From HKCCE3408 sp038530555 (GTDB taxonomy: Bacteria > Pseudomonadota > Alphaproteobacteria > Rhodobacterales > Rhodobacteraceae): a stretch of DNA of 64,000 bases. This document shows positions 34,699-43,586 of the stretch, piece by piece. Under the pieces are notes generated by a model, which was not told the DNA's origin, ran no database searches, and saw only the letters and a program-made list of their open reading frames with translations. The stretch spans positions 186,001 through 250,000 of the forward strand of contig JBCBCN010000004.1 in the NCBI GenBank assembly GCA_038530555.1, read 5' to 3'. Position 1 is the stretch's first letter. Each line of letters opens with the position of its first letter. Both the position numbers and the translations under genes were made by a program.

Positions 34699-36435
34699 TT
34701 ATTCGGCGCGGGTCAGATTGTGGATGATCTGATGGCCCGAATTCCAATGGAAAAACGGGTGATTGTAGTAGTTCTCATCCGACGGCCAGCCCTCCCAATG
34801 GGTGGTGTTGAATGGCATCAGCTTGAACGCCTGCACCAACGGGATGAAGGGCATCTCGGCATCGAGATACTGATAAGCCTCGGCCACCAGGCCCGGGATT
34901 TCCGGATCACCCAGCGGCAAGCCCTCGATCTGACCCACGACCGCCGAATAGGCCGAGGCCGCCTCGCCATCCCAGCGCGCGGTGTTGTTGAAGCCCGGGC
35001 TGCGTTCCCCCACCGGCACCACATCGGCGACGGTATAGCGGCCCATCGAGGCCCAGGGCTCATTGACCGAGCCGCAGCTGAGCCAGGAATAGCTCATGGT
35101 ATAGGCGCCAAAGGGCAGAACTTCGCCCCAGAACACGCCGTTTTCGACCGGGACCGAACGGGCATCGACGCCCGCGCGCTGAAGCTGCTCCACGACCATG
35201 TCGATGGTCCGGGTATATTCCGTCGAGGCCGAGTTCACGTGGATCTCAACGCCTAGGACTTCGCCGTCCTTCTCGTAGTAATCGCCGTTGCGGACCCAGC
35301 CTTCGGCCTCAATCAAGGCCTGACCGGCCTCCACATCCGCCATCGCCGGAAGGTCATAGCCCGCCTCGGCCACGGCATCGATAAAGGGCGCCATGGAGCC
35401 GTAATCGGCAAACATCGTGCTCGAGGGCGTGGTCGCGCCCTCTGCGGCGATGTTCACGATCTGGGTCCGGTCAATGATCGCGGCCACGGCGCGGCGCATA
35501 TTGGCGTTGTCCCAGGGCGCAACGGTGGTGTTGATCTCGAGCTGACGGGCGCAGGGATCGGCCACCGCGTAGGGATAGTCGGCATACCAGGCCATGGCGT
35601 TGGGGTTCTGCGCCTGGATCGCCTCGAACGTGCCGACGCTGAGGTTTTGCGCAGCGTCAAGCTGATCGGTCGCCATAAGCTGCGCCCGGCTCTCTTCACC
35701 GCCGGACTCTAGGAACACCACGCGCAGCGGCTCAGGCAGGTCCATAAACCCGGTCTGAGCGCCCCACCAATCCTCGTTGCGGTCCCAGATCGCCCGGTTC
35801 GAGGCAGCCGAAGTAAAGGTATAGGGCCCGGTGCCGATGGGCGGGTTGAAGGCGAAGGTCGCGGGATTTTCCGCCGCAGACCAAATGTGTTCCGGCATGA
35901 TCAGGAACGATCCGAAGATGCGCACACCGAAATTCTCCACGACAAACCGAGGGTTCGGCGCATTCAACGTGAAACGCACCGTGAGGTCGTCGACCTTTTC
36001 AACGCTGGCCACCTGGCTGCGCAGCGTCGCCACTTCGCGCGCCGTCAGCTCTTCATTGGCGGCCATTTCCACGGTGAAAACCACGTCATCGGCGTTGAAC
36101 GCCTCGCCATCCGACCAGGTGACGCCCTCGCGCAAGGTGATCGTGAACTCGGTGCTGTCTTCGTTGCCCTCGAACCCGGTGGCGAGCCACGGGTCCAGCT
36201 CACCGGTGCCGTAATTAAGAATGAACAGCGGCTCCCACATCGTCTGATGGGCGCCGTGCATGCGCCGGATCCCGGTGCCGTCCGTCATCCAGTTGAAATT
36301 CTCGGGGTCCTGGATCGTGCGGTCAAGATCGAAGATCACCGTGTCTTCGCGCGCCACGTCCTGGGCCGCGGCCATGCCGGCCATCGCCAGGCTCAGCGCC
36401 GTGCCTGCCAGAAATGTGGTAATGGTTTTCGTCAT
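34699..36435 (-). CDS. ABC transporter solute-binding protein, family 5
   Basis: A 578-residue family-5 binding protein with a Sec signal (MTKTITTFLAGTALSLAMAGMAAAQ). The SBP_bac_5 pattern includes DPWLATGFEGNEDSTEFTITLREGVTWSDGEAFNADDVVFTVEM. Members bind oligopeptides or, in many bacteria, oligosaccharides such as mannobiose; the link with GH38 favours a mannose-containing ligand, but that is inference. It precedes the permease genes and has a hairpin behind it, consistent with higher expression. Confidence 0.93.
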   Translation of the reverse strand: MTKTITTFLAGTALSLAMAGMAAAQDVAREDTVIFDLDRTIQDPENFNWMTDGTGIRRMHGAHQTMWEPLFILNYGTGELDPWLATGFEGNEDSTEFTITLREGVTWSDGEAFNADDVVFTVEMAANEELTAREVATLRSQVASVEKVDDLTVRFTLNAPNPRFVVENFGVRIFGSFLIMPEHIWSAAENPATFAFNPPIGTGPYTFTSAASNRAIWDRNEDWWGAQTGFMDLPEPLRVVFLESGGEESRAQLMATDQLDAAQNLSVGTFEAIQAQNPNAMAWYADYPYAVADPCARQLEINTTVAPWDNANMRRAVAAIIDRTQIVNIAAEGATTPSSTMFADYGSMAPFIDAVAEAGYDLPAMADVEAGQALIEAEGWVRNGDYYEKDGEVLGVEIHVNSASTEYTRTIDMVVEQLQRAGVDARSVPVENGVFWGEVLPFGAYTMSYSWLSCGSVNEPWASMGRYTVADVVPVGERSPGFNNTARWDGEAASAYSAVVGQIEGLPLGDPEIPGLVAEAYQYLDAEMPFIPLVQAFKLMPFNTTHWEGWPSDENYYNHPFFHWNSGHQIIHNLTRAE

Positions 36436-36458
36436 GATAGTCCTCCCTATTATCTATC

Positions 36459-37160
36459 TCAGGCCGCCCCAGATGCGGGGGCGCGCAAGTAGTCCATCAC
36501 CAGGACACGCGTCGCCTCGGGCAACGTGTCTCGGGTGATGGTGGTGGTATGGGCGCAGGCGAAATCGACCGCCTCGTCGCGGAAATGCGCCAAAAAGGCC
36601 TCGATCCAATGGGTGTTGCGGGGCCGGTAGGTCAGGGTGCGGAAATGCATCGGCACGACCAGGCGGGGCTGTACCCGGTGGATCATCTTCATCAGGTCCG
36701 GCAGCTCAATCGTCAGGTATCCGCCCGCCAACGCGAGCAAGACATCGACGCCTTCGAAAAAGGCGATCTGATCGTCGGTCAGCGGGTTTCCGACATCTCC
36801 CATATGGGCGATCTTGAGCCCATCGAGCTCAAAACGATACATGCCGTTTTGCCCCGGCACCGCCCGGTCGGGATGCCCGTCCCATTCGGCGGCCTCGATG
36901 GCGCTTATGGTGAAATCGCCAACCGAGGCGCTGCCACCCGCCTGCGCCGCCTGCAGCGCGTTTATCACCGACGGGTCTCCCGGGATCAGATCGGCCCGGC
37001 AATGGGCGTCATCGTCATCCGATGAAATCACGACCACATCGGCGCTTTCGGCAATCGGAGCATAGCCCACACCTTCCGGCGTATAGGGATCAGTGATCAC
37101 CGAAAACCCGCGCGCGTCGGTCAATTTGAAGGCGGCATGGCCGAACCAGGTTAGCTGCAC
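36459..37160 (-). CDS. UlaG-like metallo-beta-lactamase-fold protein with altered metal motif
   Basis: A 233-residue MBL-fold protein: H8 in TWFGHAAFKL, VITDPYTPEGVGY, then KIAHMGDVG and LVVPMHFRTL, which match the later metal strands. The central HxHxDH motif is replaced by SSDDDDAH at residues 46-53. It lies 23 bases before the binding-protein gene and belongs to the same operon. An altered-metal hydrolase or a non-catalytic relative are both possible. Confidence 0.8.
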   Translation of the reverse strand: MQLTWFGHAAFKLTDARGFSVITDPYTPEGVGYAPIAESADVVVISSDDDDAHCRADLIPGDPSVINALQAAQAGGSASVGDFTISAIEAAEWDGHPDRAVPGQNGMYRFELDGLKIAHMGDVGNPLTDDQIAFFEGVDVLLALAGGYLTIELPDLMKMIHRVQPRLVVPMHFRTLTYRPRNTHWIEAFLAHFRDEAVDFACAHTTTITRDTLPEATRVLVMDYLRAPASGAA

Positions 37161-37182
37161 GTCCTGCGCGCTCCTTTAGGTG

Positions 37183-38046
37183 TTAATTATTGCCCACCAC
37201 ATGGGGGCTGATAGTGGCGGTGATATCGTCGTTGGCCGGGCGCGAATGATGCTGCCAGCGGCCGCTGGGATCGGCGCCGCGCGCGATGATCGCCTCCACG
37301 CCGCGCGCCCAATCGGCATCCATGATGCGCACCTCGGGCGGACAATAGCGCAGGGTCAGCCCACAGCGCCGCCGGTCTGAGCGGTTGGGCTCTGAGCCGT
37401 GGATGAGCATATCGGCATGGAGCGAGATCTCCCCCGCCTTCAGGCTGTTGCTTACCGGGGCGTCAAATCGCTCAACACTGGCGATGCCCTTGTGAAAGAC
37501 CGCAGGCCCCTCGGACGGCGCGGTGGGCACCTCGCCCCTGGCATGGCTGCCGGGGACAAAGCGCATGGCCGAGTTTTCCGGGTCCACATCGTCAATGGCC
37601 AACCATACGGTCACGGTGCGCGCCGGGCTCAATTGCCAAAACGAGGCGTCCTGATGCCAGGGCACAGCCTTCGGATCGTGGGCCTTTTTGGACAGGATCG
37701 CGCTGGCCCAACAGATGATATTTTCACCGATGATATCTTGCACATGATCGAGGATGCGCGGGTCGGTCGCGATGTCCCAAAGCCCGGCAAGCCGCGCTTG
37801 GTAGCAGTTGATGCCGTAGGCGCCATCGGGCCCCTTAGCGGCCATGAGCGCGTCGATATAGCGGCGGATCCGAGCCATCTCATGGGGCGGAAAGATCGCA
37901 AACGGGCGCACATAGCCTTCGCGGTTGTACTGGTCGATCTGCGCATCGGTCAGAACCCGCGACCGGCCCAAGGCCACCGGCTGAAATCCCAGATCGAGGC
38001 GGCCCGTTTCAGCCCCCGTTTGAGGAAGTGTCTCCTCGGCCAACAT
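37183..38046 (-). CDS. phytanoyl-CoA dioxygenase (PhyH) family protein
   Basis: A 287-residue Fe(II)/2-oxoglutarate dioxygenase of the PhyH family. The iron facial triad would be H131 and D133 in VPWHQDASFW and H216 in DMLIHGSEPNRS; R222 may bind 2-oxoglutarate. FVPGSHARGEVP is typical. It is the first gene of the transporter operon, divergent from the AraC regulator, with 22 bases before the MBL gene. Substrate unknown; the placement suggests it acts on a modified sugar or a linked group. Confidence 0.88.
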   Translation of the reverse strand: MLAEETLPQTGAETGRLDLGFQPVALGRSRVLTDAQIDQYNREGYVRPFAIFPPHEMARIRRYIDALMAAKGPDGAYGINCYQARLAGLWDIATDPRILDHVQDIIGENIICWASAILSKKAHDPKAVPWHQDASFWQLSPARTVTVWLAIDDVDPENSAMRFVPGSHARGEVPTAPSEGPAVFHKGIASVERFDAPVSNSLKAGEISLHADMLIHGSEPNRSDRRRCGLTLRYCPPEVRIMDADWARGVEAIIARGADPSGRWQHHSRPANDDITATISPHVVGNN

Positions 38047-38122
38047 CTGTGCCGTGCCTCCCGCATCCCGACCCCAGCCTGATCACGCTAGGGGCCGTGG
38101 CGCCGACCTGTCAGGGCCGGAT

Positions 38123-38151
38123 TTGACAAAAACATATACCATATTGATTAT
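38123..38151 (+). promoter_or_regulatory. promoter of the AraC regulator gene
   Basis: TTGACA (38123-38128), a 17-base spacer and GATTAT (38146-38151) precede the AraC gene by about 38 bases. The AT-rich spacer lies in the 142-bp divergent region shared with the PhyH operon and may hold the operator. Confidence 0.65.
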
Positions 38152-38188
38152 TACCATTCGAAAGGGTCGTAAATTTTTCAGGTGAGCG

Positions 38189-39037
38189 ATGCGCCTGCCG
38201 CAAAAACTGTTCAAGATTGATACCTATATCGGCCAGGATGAGGCGTTTTACTGCGCCCGCAAAACCCTGCCAGCGCATCCCCCGCTGATCGAGCATTACC
38301 ACGATTATTTTGAGTTGATGTTGCTGGAACAAGGCCGAGCGCATCACTGGATCAACGGCGTTGAGGAAGTGCTGGAGGCCGGGCAGATCGTCTTTGTCCG
38401 CCCTGCCGACAGCCACGCACTGCAAGCCGCCGAACCGGGCAAAGCGCGCATTTTCAACGTGATGTTCCGCCCCGAAACGGCCGAGCATTTCCTTGAGCGC
38501 TACCAAAGCGATGTCGCGGGCCGCTTTTTCTGGCGCGCGGGTCAACTGCCCGCAGGCCTAAAGCTGCGCGGGCCGCAGCTTGAACGCGCGGTGAATGCCA
38601 TGGTCTCACTTGAGACCCAGCACCGCAGTCTGGCCCGGATCGAGCACTTTTTGCTCTCGATCATGACGCATATGCTCGACGCCGGAGAGGTGATCGATGA
38701 GCGCGCGCCGGTCTGGCTTTTGCAGGCCTGCCGCGCCGTGCGCGAGCCGCGGATGTTCCGCCAGGGTGCGGCTGGATTTCTGGAAGCCGCGGGCCGTTCG
38801 CATGAGCATGTCTGCCGCCAGGCGCGCCGCTATCTCGGCCTTAGCCCCACGCAATACGTCAATCGCATCCGCATCCAGCACGCCGCGATGCTGCTGTCGG
38901 GGACAGACACGCAGATCTCCGCCCTGGCGGCGGAATGCGGCTTTGAGAATCTAAGCTATTTCCACCGGTTGTTCCTGCAGCAATACGGCACCACTCCGCG
39001 GAGCTACAGAATGCGCCATCGGCGAGGGCCGCGGTAA
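38189..39037 (+). CDS. AraC family transcriptional regulator with cupin sensor
   Basis: A 282-residue regulator. The N-terminal cupin has EHYHDYFELMLLEQGRAHHWINGVEEVLEAGQIVFVRPADSHAL, as in ChbR-type sugar regulators. The C-terminal pair of HTH motifs covers about residues 190-280, with SHEHVCRQARRYLGLSPTQYVNRIRIQHAAMLL and ISALAAECGFENLSYFHRLFLQQYGTTPRSYR. AGGTGAG lies just before the start. Divergent from the PhyH-MBL-transporter-mannosidase operon, which it most likely controls in response to an imported sugar. Confidence 0.92.
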   Translation: MRLPQKLFKIDTYIGQDEAFYCARKTLPAHPPLIEHYHDYFELMLLEQGRAHHWINGVEEVLEAGQIVFVRPADSHALQAAEPGKARIFNVMFRPETAEHFLERYQSDVAGRFFWRAGQLPAGLKLRGPQLERAVNAMVSLETQHRSLARIEHFLLSIMTHMLDAGEVIDERAPVWLLQACRAVREPRMFRQGAAGFLEAAGRSHEHVCRQARRYLGLSPTQYVNRIRIQHAAMLLSGTDTQISALAAECGFENLSYFHRLFLQQYGTTPRSYRMRHRRGPR

Positions 39038-39250
39038 GGAGACCGATCCAGTCTTTCGCGGCGCTCGTTGCAAAGACAGCTTTTGGCTTGGGCAATTAAT
39101 TTGGATTGTGGTACTTTGGGGTGGCCCGTGGGGTTGGCGAACGTTTCGCTCAGACACAGGGATAACCTTCGGGAGTAGCCTGCGCTGAAAAACAACATTC
39201 TCAGATTTTGGCAAGATATCGGCTCGGACGATCCTCTTGAGCCGCTCTTT

Positions 39251-40747
39251 ATGGCGGCACCCATTCTCATGCATTCGATCGATGCAGACAGTGTCCTGCT
39301 CAAGGTGAGCCGCTTTTGGGCGAACAAACTGGGCTATGCACCAGAGGAGATGGTCGGGCGCAAATCGGTCGAGTTTCTCACCGAAGAGTCGCGCGTCTAC
39401 GCCCGAGATGTTGTCCTGCCGGAGTTCTTCAAGACCGGGAGCATCTACAACATCGCCTATGATTTCGTCAGGAAAGACGGGAAAATCCTATCTGTCTTGA
39501 TGTCCGCGATTGCGCAGTACGACGAGCATGACGGCTATGTGAGGTCCCTAGCGATCATGTTCGACAATAGCGAAGCAAAGCGCGTCGCAGTCGAGCTTGA
39601 GCAAAAGCAACGGATGGATGCCATCGGCGGCCTCGTTGGGGGTGTCGCCCATGATTTCAACAATTTGCTGGCGGTTGTGCAGGGCAATCTTGAGTTTCTT
39701 GAGCGCGACCCAGACGATCCTGACCGGGCAGAGTTCATCGAAAGCGCGCTCAACGCTGCCAAACGTGGCGGCGCGTTGACCCAGCAACTTTTGACCTACG
39801 GTCGCAAAGCGCGATTGGACCCGGTCTTGACCGACCTGAACGATGCGGTCACGCGCGCAGACCGCCTTGTCCGACGCCTCTTTCCCGCCAACATCAAGCT
39901 GGAGACGGTCACCGGTGGCGGGCTTTGGAAAGCAAACGTTGATTTGGCTCTGCTCGAAACGGCTATTCTCAACGTCCTCAACAACGCGCGTGATGCGATG
40001 CCGGATGGCGGTCGGGTTACGATGGAGACGCGCAATGTCAGGATCAACCCGGACTACATCGAGGCACGCAACGAAGAGATTGAGCCGGGTCGATATGTGA
40101 TGCTCGCGATTTCTGACACGGGGCAAGGGATGGAAAAGGAAGCGCTGAACAAAGTGTTCGAGCCATTCTTTTCGACCAAGCCCGTCGGGAAAGGGACAGG
40201 GCTTGGTCTGTCCATGGTGTTCGGGTTCATGCGGCAATCAAACGGCACAATCCGCGCCTATAGTGAGCCCGGTGTCGGCTCGACCTTCAAACTGTATTTT
40301 CCGTCAGCCGGAACGGAACACGACGAAAAGACGGCCGATAGTCTGGTTTCGCGCGTCGGCATTGCCGGGAAAACCGTTTTGCTTGTCGAAGACGATGAAA
40401 ACGTGCGCCGCGTGCTCGTCCGACAATTGGAGACGGAAGAACTCACTGTCATTCACCTGTCGTCGGGCGACCTCGCCTATGAAGAACTGGTCACAGGGCT
40501 GAACCCGGATCTGCTTCTCACAGACATCGTTATGCCGGGGTCAATACAAGGTCCAGAGCTTGCTCAACGCGCACGCAAGCTGATGCCGGATCTGCGTGTG
40601 ATGTTCATTTCCGGCTATCCCACAGAAGCGGCGATCCATGGCAACAATGTGCAGCCGCGCGATCGACATTTGATCAAACCTGTGAGCGAGAAAGAGCTTA
40701 TCCGAAACGTGCTGGAGCTTCTGGGAGAAGAACCATCGGATGAGTGA
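39251..40747 (+). CDS. hybrid sensor histidine kinase with C-terminal receiver domain
   Basis: A 498-residue cytosolic hybrid kinase: PAS domain (about 1-115), dimerisation/phosphoacceptor with H134 in GGVAHDFNNLLAVVQGNLEFL, HATPase with NVLNNARDAMPDGG, SDTGQGM and GKGTGLGLSMVFGF, and a receiver domain with D425 in LLLTDIVMPG. No membrane segments. The frame is open upstream of the ATG back to a stop near 39173, and that stretch reads like the start of the PAS domain (LEPLF before MAAPILMHS), so translation may start earlier at a CTG near 39184. No partner regulator lies next to it. Confidence 0.9.
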   Translation: MAAPILMHSIDADSVLLKVSRFWANKLGYAPEEMVGRKSVEFLTEESRVYARDVVLPEFFKTGSIYNIAYDFVRKDGKILSVLMSAIAQYDEHDGYVRSLAIMFDNSEAKRVAVELEQKQRMDAIGGLVGGVAHDFNNLLAVVQGNLEFLERDPDDPDRAEFIESALNAAKRGGALTQQLLTYGRKARLDPVLTDLNDAVTRADRLVRRLFPANIKLETVTGGGLWKANVDLALLETAILNVLNNARDAMPDGGRVTMETRNVRINPDYIEARNEEIEPGRYVMLAISDTGQGMEKEALNKVFEPFFSTKPVGKGTGLGLSMVFGFMRQSNGTIRAYSEPGVGSTFKLYFPSAGTEHDEKTADSLVSRVGIAGKTVLLVEDDENVRRVLVRQLETEELTVIHLSSGDLAYEELVTGLNPDLLLTDIVMPGSIQGPELAQRARKLMPDLRVMFISGYPTEAAIHGNNVQPRDRHLIKPVSEKELIRNVLELLGEEPSDE

Positions 40748-40940
40748 GTGACGAGCTCGCGAACACCGTTGCAGCACTTTCGTCGCTCATGCGTCCACCG
40801 TCTTTTGGGCGCCCGCCGCCTATTGAACCCCCACCGCATATTAAACTCTTGTGATCTTCGGCCATCTCGGGTGAAGGCGCTGAGGGCAATAACCCCTGCC
40901 GCCTGCTGATCTTTCTGCAAAGGAGCCCGACCCGCGCTTG

Positions 40941-41281
40941 GAAAGTGCCGGTTGGTGCGGGTGGTGAGGCGGAACGAAAGCCTGAGGCTCTCGCGGTCCT
41001 GGCAGGACCGCTGCCGCCTATCCCTGTTTCACGAGCGTCCCGGACACTTTCTGCGAAAGTGCCGGTTGGTGCGGGTGGTAAGGCGAAAAGAGAGCCCGAG
41101 GCTCTCGCGGTCCCGGCAAGACCGCTGCCGCCTATTCCTATTTCAGGAGCGTCCCGGCCACTTTCTGCGAAAGTGCCGGTGGGTCCGGGTGGAGGGCAAA
41201 GCTAGCGCCTGAGGCTCTCGCGGTCCCGGCAGGACCGCTGCCGCCTATGCCTGTTTCACGAGCGTCCCGGCCAATTTCTGC
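40941..41281. repeat. three tandem 114-bp units bearing tRNA-Leu 3' ends
   Basis: Units start at 40941, 41055 and 41169, and the sequence before the tRNA at 41282 starts a fourth. Each begins GAAAGTGCCGGTTGGTGCGG (one copy slightly changed), which includes the antisense of the tRNA-Leu 3' end with CCA. Each also contains a hairpin such as GCGGTCCTGGCAGGACCGC. Frames through the array are repetitive and have no coding character. The region 40748-40940 before it holds nothing I can name. Confidence 0.85.
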
Positions 41282-41293
41282 GAAAGTGCCGGT

Positions 41294-41378
41294 TGGTGCG
41301 GGTGGAGGGACTTGAACCCCCACGCCTTGCGGCGCTTGGACCTAAACCAAGTGCGTCTACCAATTCCGCCACACCCGC
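41294..41378 (-). tRNA. tRNA-Leu, anticodon UAG
   Basis: The minus strand reads GCGGGTG at the acceptor start (41378), the Leu-type D-arm, the anticodon stem CTTGG/CCAAG with loop TTTAGGT (anticodon TAG), a long variable arm GCGCCGCAAGGCGT, the T-arm GTTCAAGTC and CACCCGCACCA, so CCA is encoded. It decodes CUA and CUG-family codons. Confidence 0.97.
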
Positions 41379-41441
41379 ATGTCGTCGCCTGAGCTTCACA
41401 GCATTGGCGCCGGTCGGAGGCGAATTACACGCGGCGCGCGT

Positions 41442-41639
41442 CTACAGCAAGAGTGAGAAAAGCCAAACCCAGAAAACCAACGCGGCTGGGATTGAAAGGA
41501 CGACGAAACTTGCCGGGTTGAACCGCTTGGACCCCGTCTCACCCGTGGCAATCGCGGCCCCATCTCCCATCGAGAGGGTGGTGCGATCATCGCGGCAGAC
41601 CGGCTCAGCGCTGTCCCAGGTATGAATTGCGTTCGTCAT
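41442..41639 (-). CDS. small membrane protein, unknown
   Basis: A 65-residue frame: MTNAIHTWDSAEPVCRDDRTTLSMGDGAAIATG, then a C-terminal hydrophobic helix FVVLSIPAALVFWVWLFSLLL. It could be a C-tail-anchored membrane protein. I chose the ATG at 41639 because the longer frame has no better ribosome site. No family is recognised; composition is compatible with coding. Confidence 0.45.
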   Translation of the reverse strand: MTNAIHTWDSAEPVCRDDRTTLSMGDGAAIATGETGSKRFNPASFVVLSIPAALVFWVWLFSLLL

Positions 41640-41786
41640 ATTTCCAGTCTCGCCCCGAAAAGTTGGCAAAAGATTGACAGCAAAGCGGCTGGAATTCGCC
41701 GCGTCGTATGAATTTTACTGAAAAGCTTATGCGCCGAAGCGATACTGGGTCCCTTGCGCCAAGGATTACGGGTGTTTTCGGGGCGA

Positions 41787-43586
41787 TCAAGCGCGCGGCG
41801 TAAGATCCGCAAACACGGCGGGAATCTGCTCAGGCAGGTCTTCGGCAATCAGCCCAGGCCCGAATTTGAGCGCCGCTTCGCTGTGCAGCCAGGCTCCTGT
41901 CCCCGCAGCGCGGACAGGCGCAAACCGCCGCGCCATCAGCCCCGTGATCAACCCGGCCAGGACATCTCCCGAGCCCGCCGTGGCCAGCCACGGCGTCGCG
42001 CGGTCATAGACAGACGCATTGATCGCCGCGTAGTCTGGCGCCTCAGCGATCACCGTATCCGGCCCTTTGAGCAAAACAGTACAGCCCGCCCGCGCCGCCG
42101 CCTCCCGCGCCGCATCGAGCTTGGAATAGGCCGGACCGCGCTTGGCAGGCGCTTTCCATTCGGCGTAGATATCCGGAAAGAGCCGCGCGAACTCGCCCTC
42201 ATGGGGCGTCAGCACGACACTTTCATGCAGCTTGTCGAACAAGTCCTCAGGCGTATCCGCGAACGCCGTCAGAGCATCCGCGTCCAGCACCGTGGCGCGC
42301 TCCGCTTGCAGCGCCACCGGCACCAGCTCGCGCGCCCGCTCCAGACCCAGGCCCGGGCCGAGACACAGCGCGTTGAGACGCGAATCTTCTAGCAACGCGT
42401 GAAACTCCGCCGCCCCCTCCACCTTGCGCAACATGATCGCCGTGAGCTGCGCCGCGCATTCCGCCATCGCGCCCTGTGGTGCGGCCACCGTCACCAACCC
42501 GGCCCCAACCCTCAACGCCCCCCGCGCCGCCAATCGCGCCGCACCCGAGCGGCCCAGAGGCCCGGACAGAACAAGCGCATGGCCGTGGTCGTATTTGTGA
42601 TCAGACCCTCGCGGCGCCCGCGCTTTATCCCATATGTGAGGCCGGGGCTTTGCAACGAGGCGCGCGACCCCGGGGTCATAGGCGGACTGAACCAAATCGA
42701 TATCGACAATGCTAAGTTTGCCGCAGACCCTCGGTCCCTGGTCCAGAAAATGCCCCGGTTTGGGGCAATGAAACGCGACTGTAAGATCTGTGTACAATGG
42801 TCGCTTTGACTTTGGTGAAGCCGCGTAGTCCGACACGCTTCCGTCTTCCCAAAACGCTTTAGCAGGCCCTCCCGGCCACGGCTCCATCAAGATCGCCCCG
42901 CTATCCGCGTCGAGACCGCTCGGCACGTCTAAAGCGACCACTTTACAGCCCTCAAGCTCACGCATTGACGACAAATCGACCCTGATCGTCGAAATCACGT
43001 CGCACAAGTCGCGCTTGATCGGTCGGCTCAATCCTATCCCGAAAAGCGCATCGATAACGAGGTCCGGCCAGTGGAACTCCCCCAAATAAGACCGCCGCTC
43101 CAGCAGATCCGCAACCTCCCCCAACTCCAACCACCGCTCATAATTCACCCGCGCATCCGGCGGCAGCTTCTCGGCATCGCCGTAAAGAAACACCTCCACC
43201 GCCCAGCCGCGCTCTGCCAATAGCCGCGCCACGACAAACCCGTCCCCGCCATTGTTCCCAGGCCCGCACAACACGACCGCCCGCCGCCCCTGGGCTCCGC
43301 CCGTTCTCCCGGGGCTCCGCCCGTCGCGGTCTCCAACGCGATGCGTTGGCCAGCAAAAGCTGGACCGACCGCGACCCTCAAACGCGGTGCGTTTGCCAGC
43401 AGGCTGGCCCCTTCGCTCCGACGAATCCACAGGCCCCTCCCCCGCCAATCCGGGCCATTGCTCAAAGACCGCCTCCACCACGCCCTGGCCCGCCCGCTCC
43501 ATCAGCTCCAGGCCGGTCACCTCGCCACTGTCGATGGCGGCCTGCTCGATGGCGCGCATTTGCGCGGCGGTCAGAAGTTCTGTCAT
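41787..43586 (-). CDS. nnr: bifunctional NAD(P)H-hydrate epimerase / ADP-dependent dehydratase
   Basis: A 599-residue NnrE-NnrD fusion that repairs hydrated NAD(P)H. The N-terminal epimerase has MTELLTAAQMRAIEQAAIDSGEVTGLELMERAG and VVLCGPGNNGGDGFVVARLL. The C-terminal dehydratase has GHALVLSGPLGRSGAARLAARGALRVGAGLVTVA, LTPHEGEFARLFP and TAGSGDVLAGLITGLMARR. Between helix 2 of the epimerase and VVLCGPG, residues 50-100 are an extra Arg/Gly/Ser-rich stretch encoded by a palindromic element (43287-43439). Start moved to the ATG at 43586. The insert lies at a surface loop, so activity may persist. Confidence 0.94.
   Translation of the reverse strand: MTELLTAAQMRAIEQAAIDSGEVTGLELMERAGQGVVEAVFEQWPGLAGEGPVDSSERRGQPAGKRTAFEGRGRSSFCWPTHRVGDRDGRSPGRTGGAQGRRAVVLCGPGNNGGDGFVVARLLAERGWAVEVFLYGDAEKLPPDARVNYERWLELGEVADLLERRSYLGEFHWPDLVIDALFGIGLSRPIKRDLCDVISTIRVDLSSMRELEGCKVVALDVPSGLDADSGAILMEPWPGGPAKAFWEDGSVSDYAASPKSKRPLYTDLTVAFHCPKPGHFLDQGPRVCGKLSIVDIDLVQSAYDPGVARLVAKPRPHIWDKARAPRGSDHKYDHGHALVLSGPLGRSGAARLAARGALRVGAGLVTVAAPQGAMAECAAQLTAIMLRKVEGAAEFHALLEDSRLNALCLGPGLGLERARELVPVALQAERATVLDADALTAFADTPEDLFDKLHESVVLTPHEGEFARLFPDIYAEWKAPAKRGPAYSKLDAAREAAARAGCTVLLKGPDTVIAEAPDYAAINASVYDRATPWLATAGSGDVLAGLITGLMARRFAPVRAAGTGAWLHSEAALKFGPGLIAEDLPEQIPAVFADLTPRA
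43287..43439. repeat. palindromic element inserted in frame in nnr
   Basis: A 153-bp stretch with two GGGCTCCGCCCGT direct repeats, then a module with outer stem GTCGCGGTC (43323-43331)/GACCGCGAC (43367-43375) enclosing hairpins CCAACGC-GAT-GCGTTGG and CCAGC-AAAA-GCTGG. A second, related module follows: CAAACGC-GGT-GCGTTTG (43379-43395) and CCAGCAGGCTGG (43396-43407). Confidence 0.75.

Noticed and set aside
40945..41212. Two overlapping plus-strand frames of 86 codons with internal protein repeats
   Set aside because: They arise because the tandem DNA unit is 114 bases, a multiple of three. Both frames are open, neither has coding character, and the units contain tRNA 3' ends.
40941..41281. 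A CRISPR array
   Set aside because: Only three units of 114 bases repeating along their whole length, with no short repeat/unique spacer structure and no cas genes.
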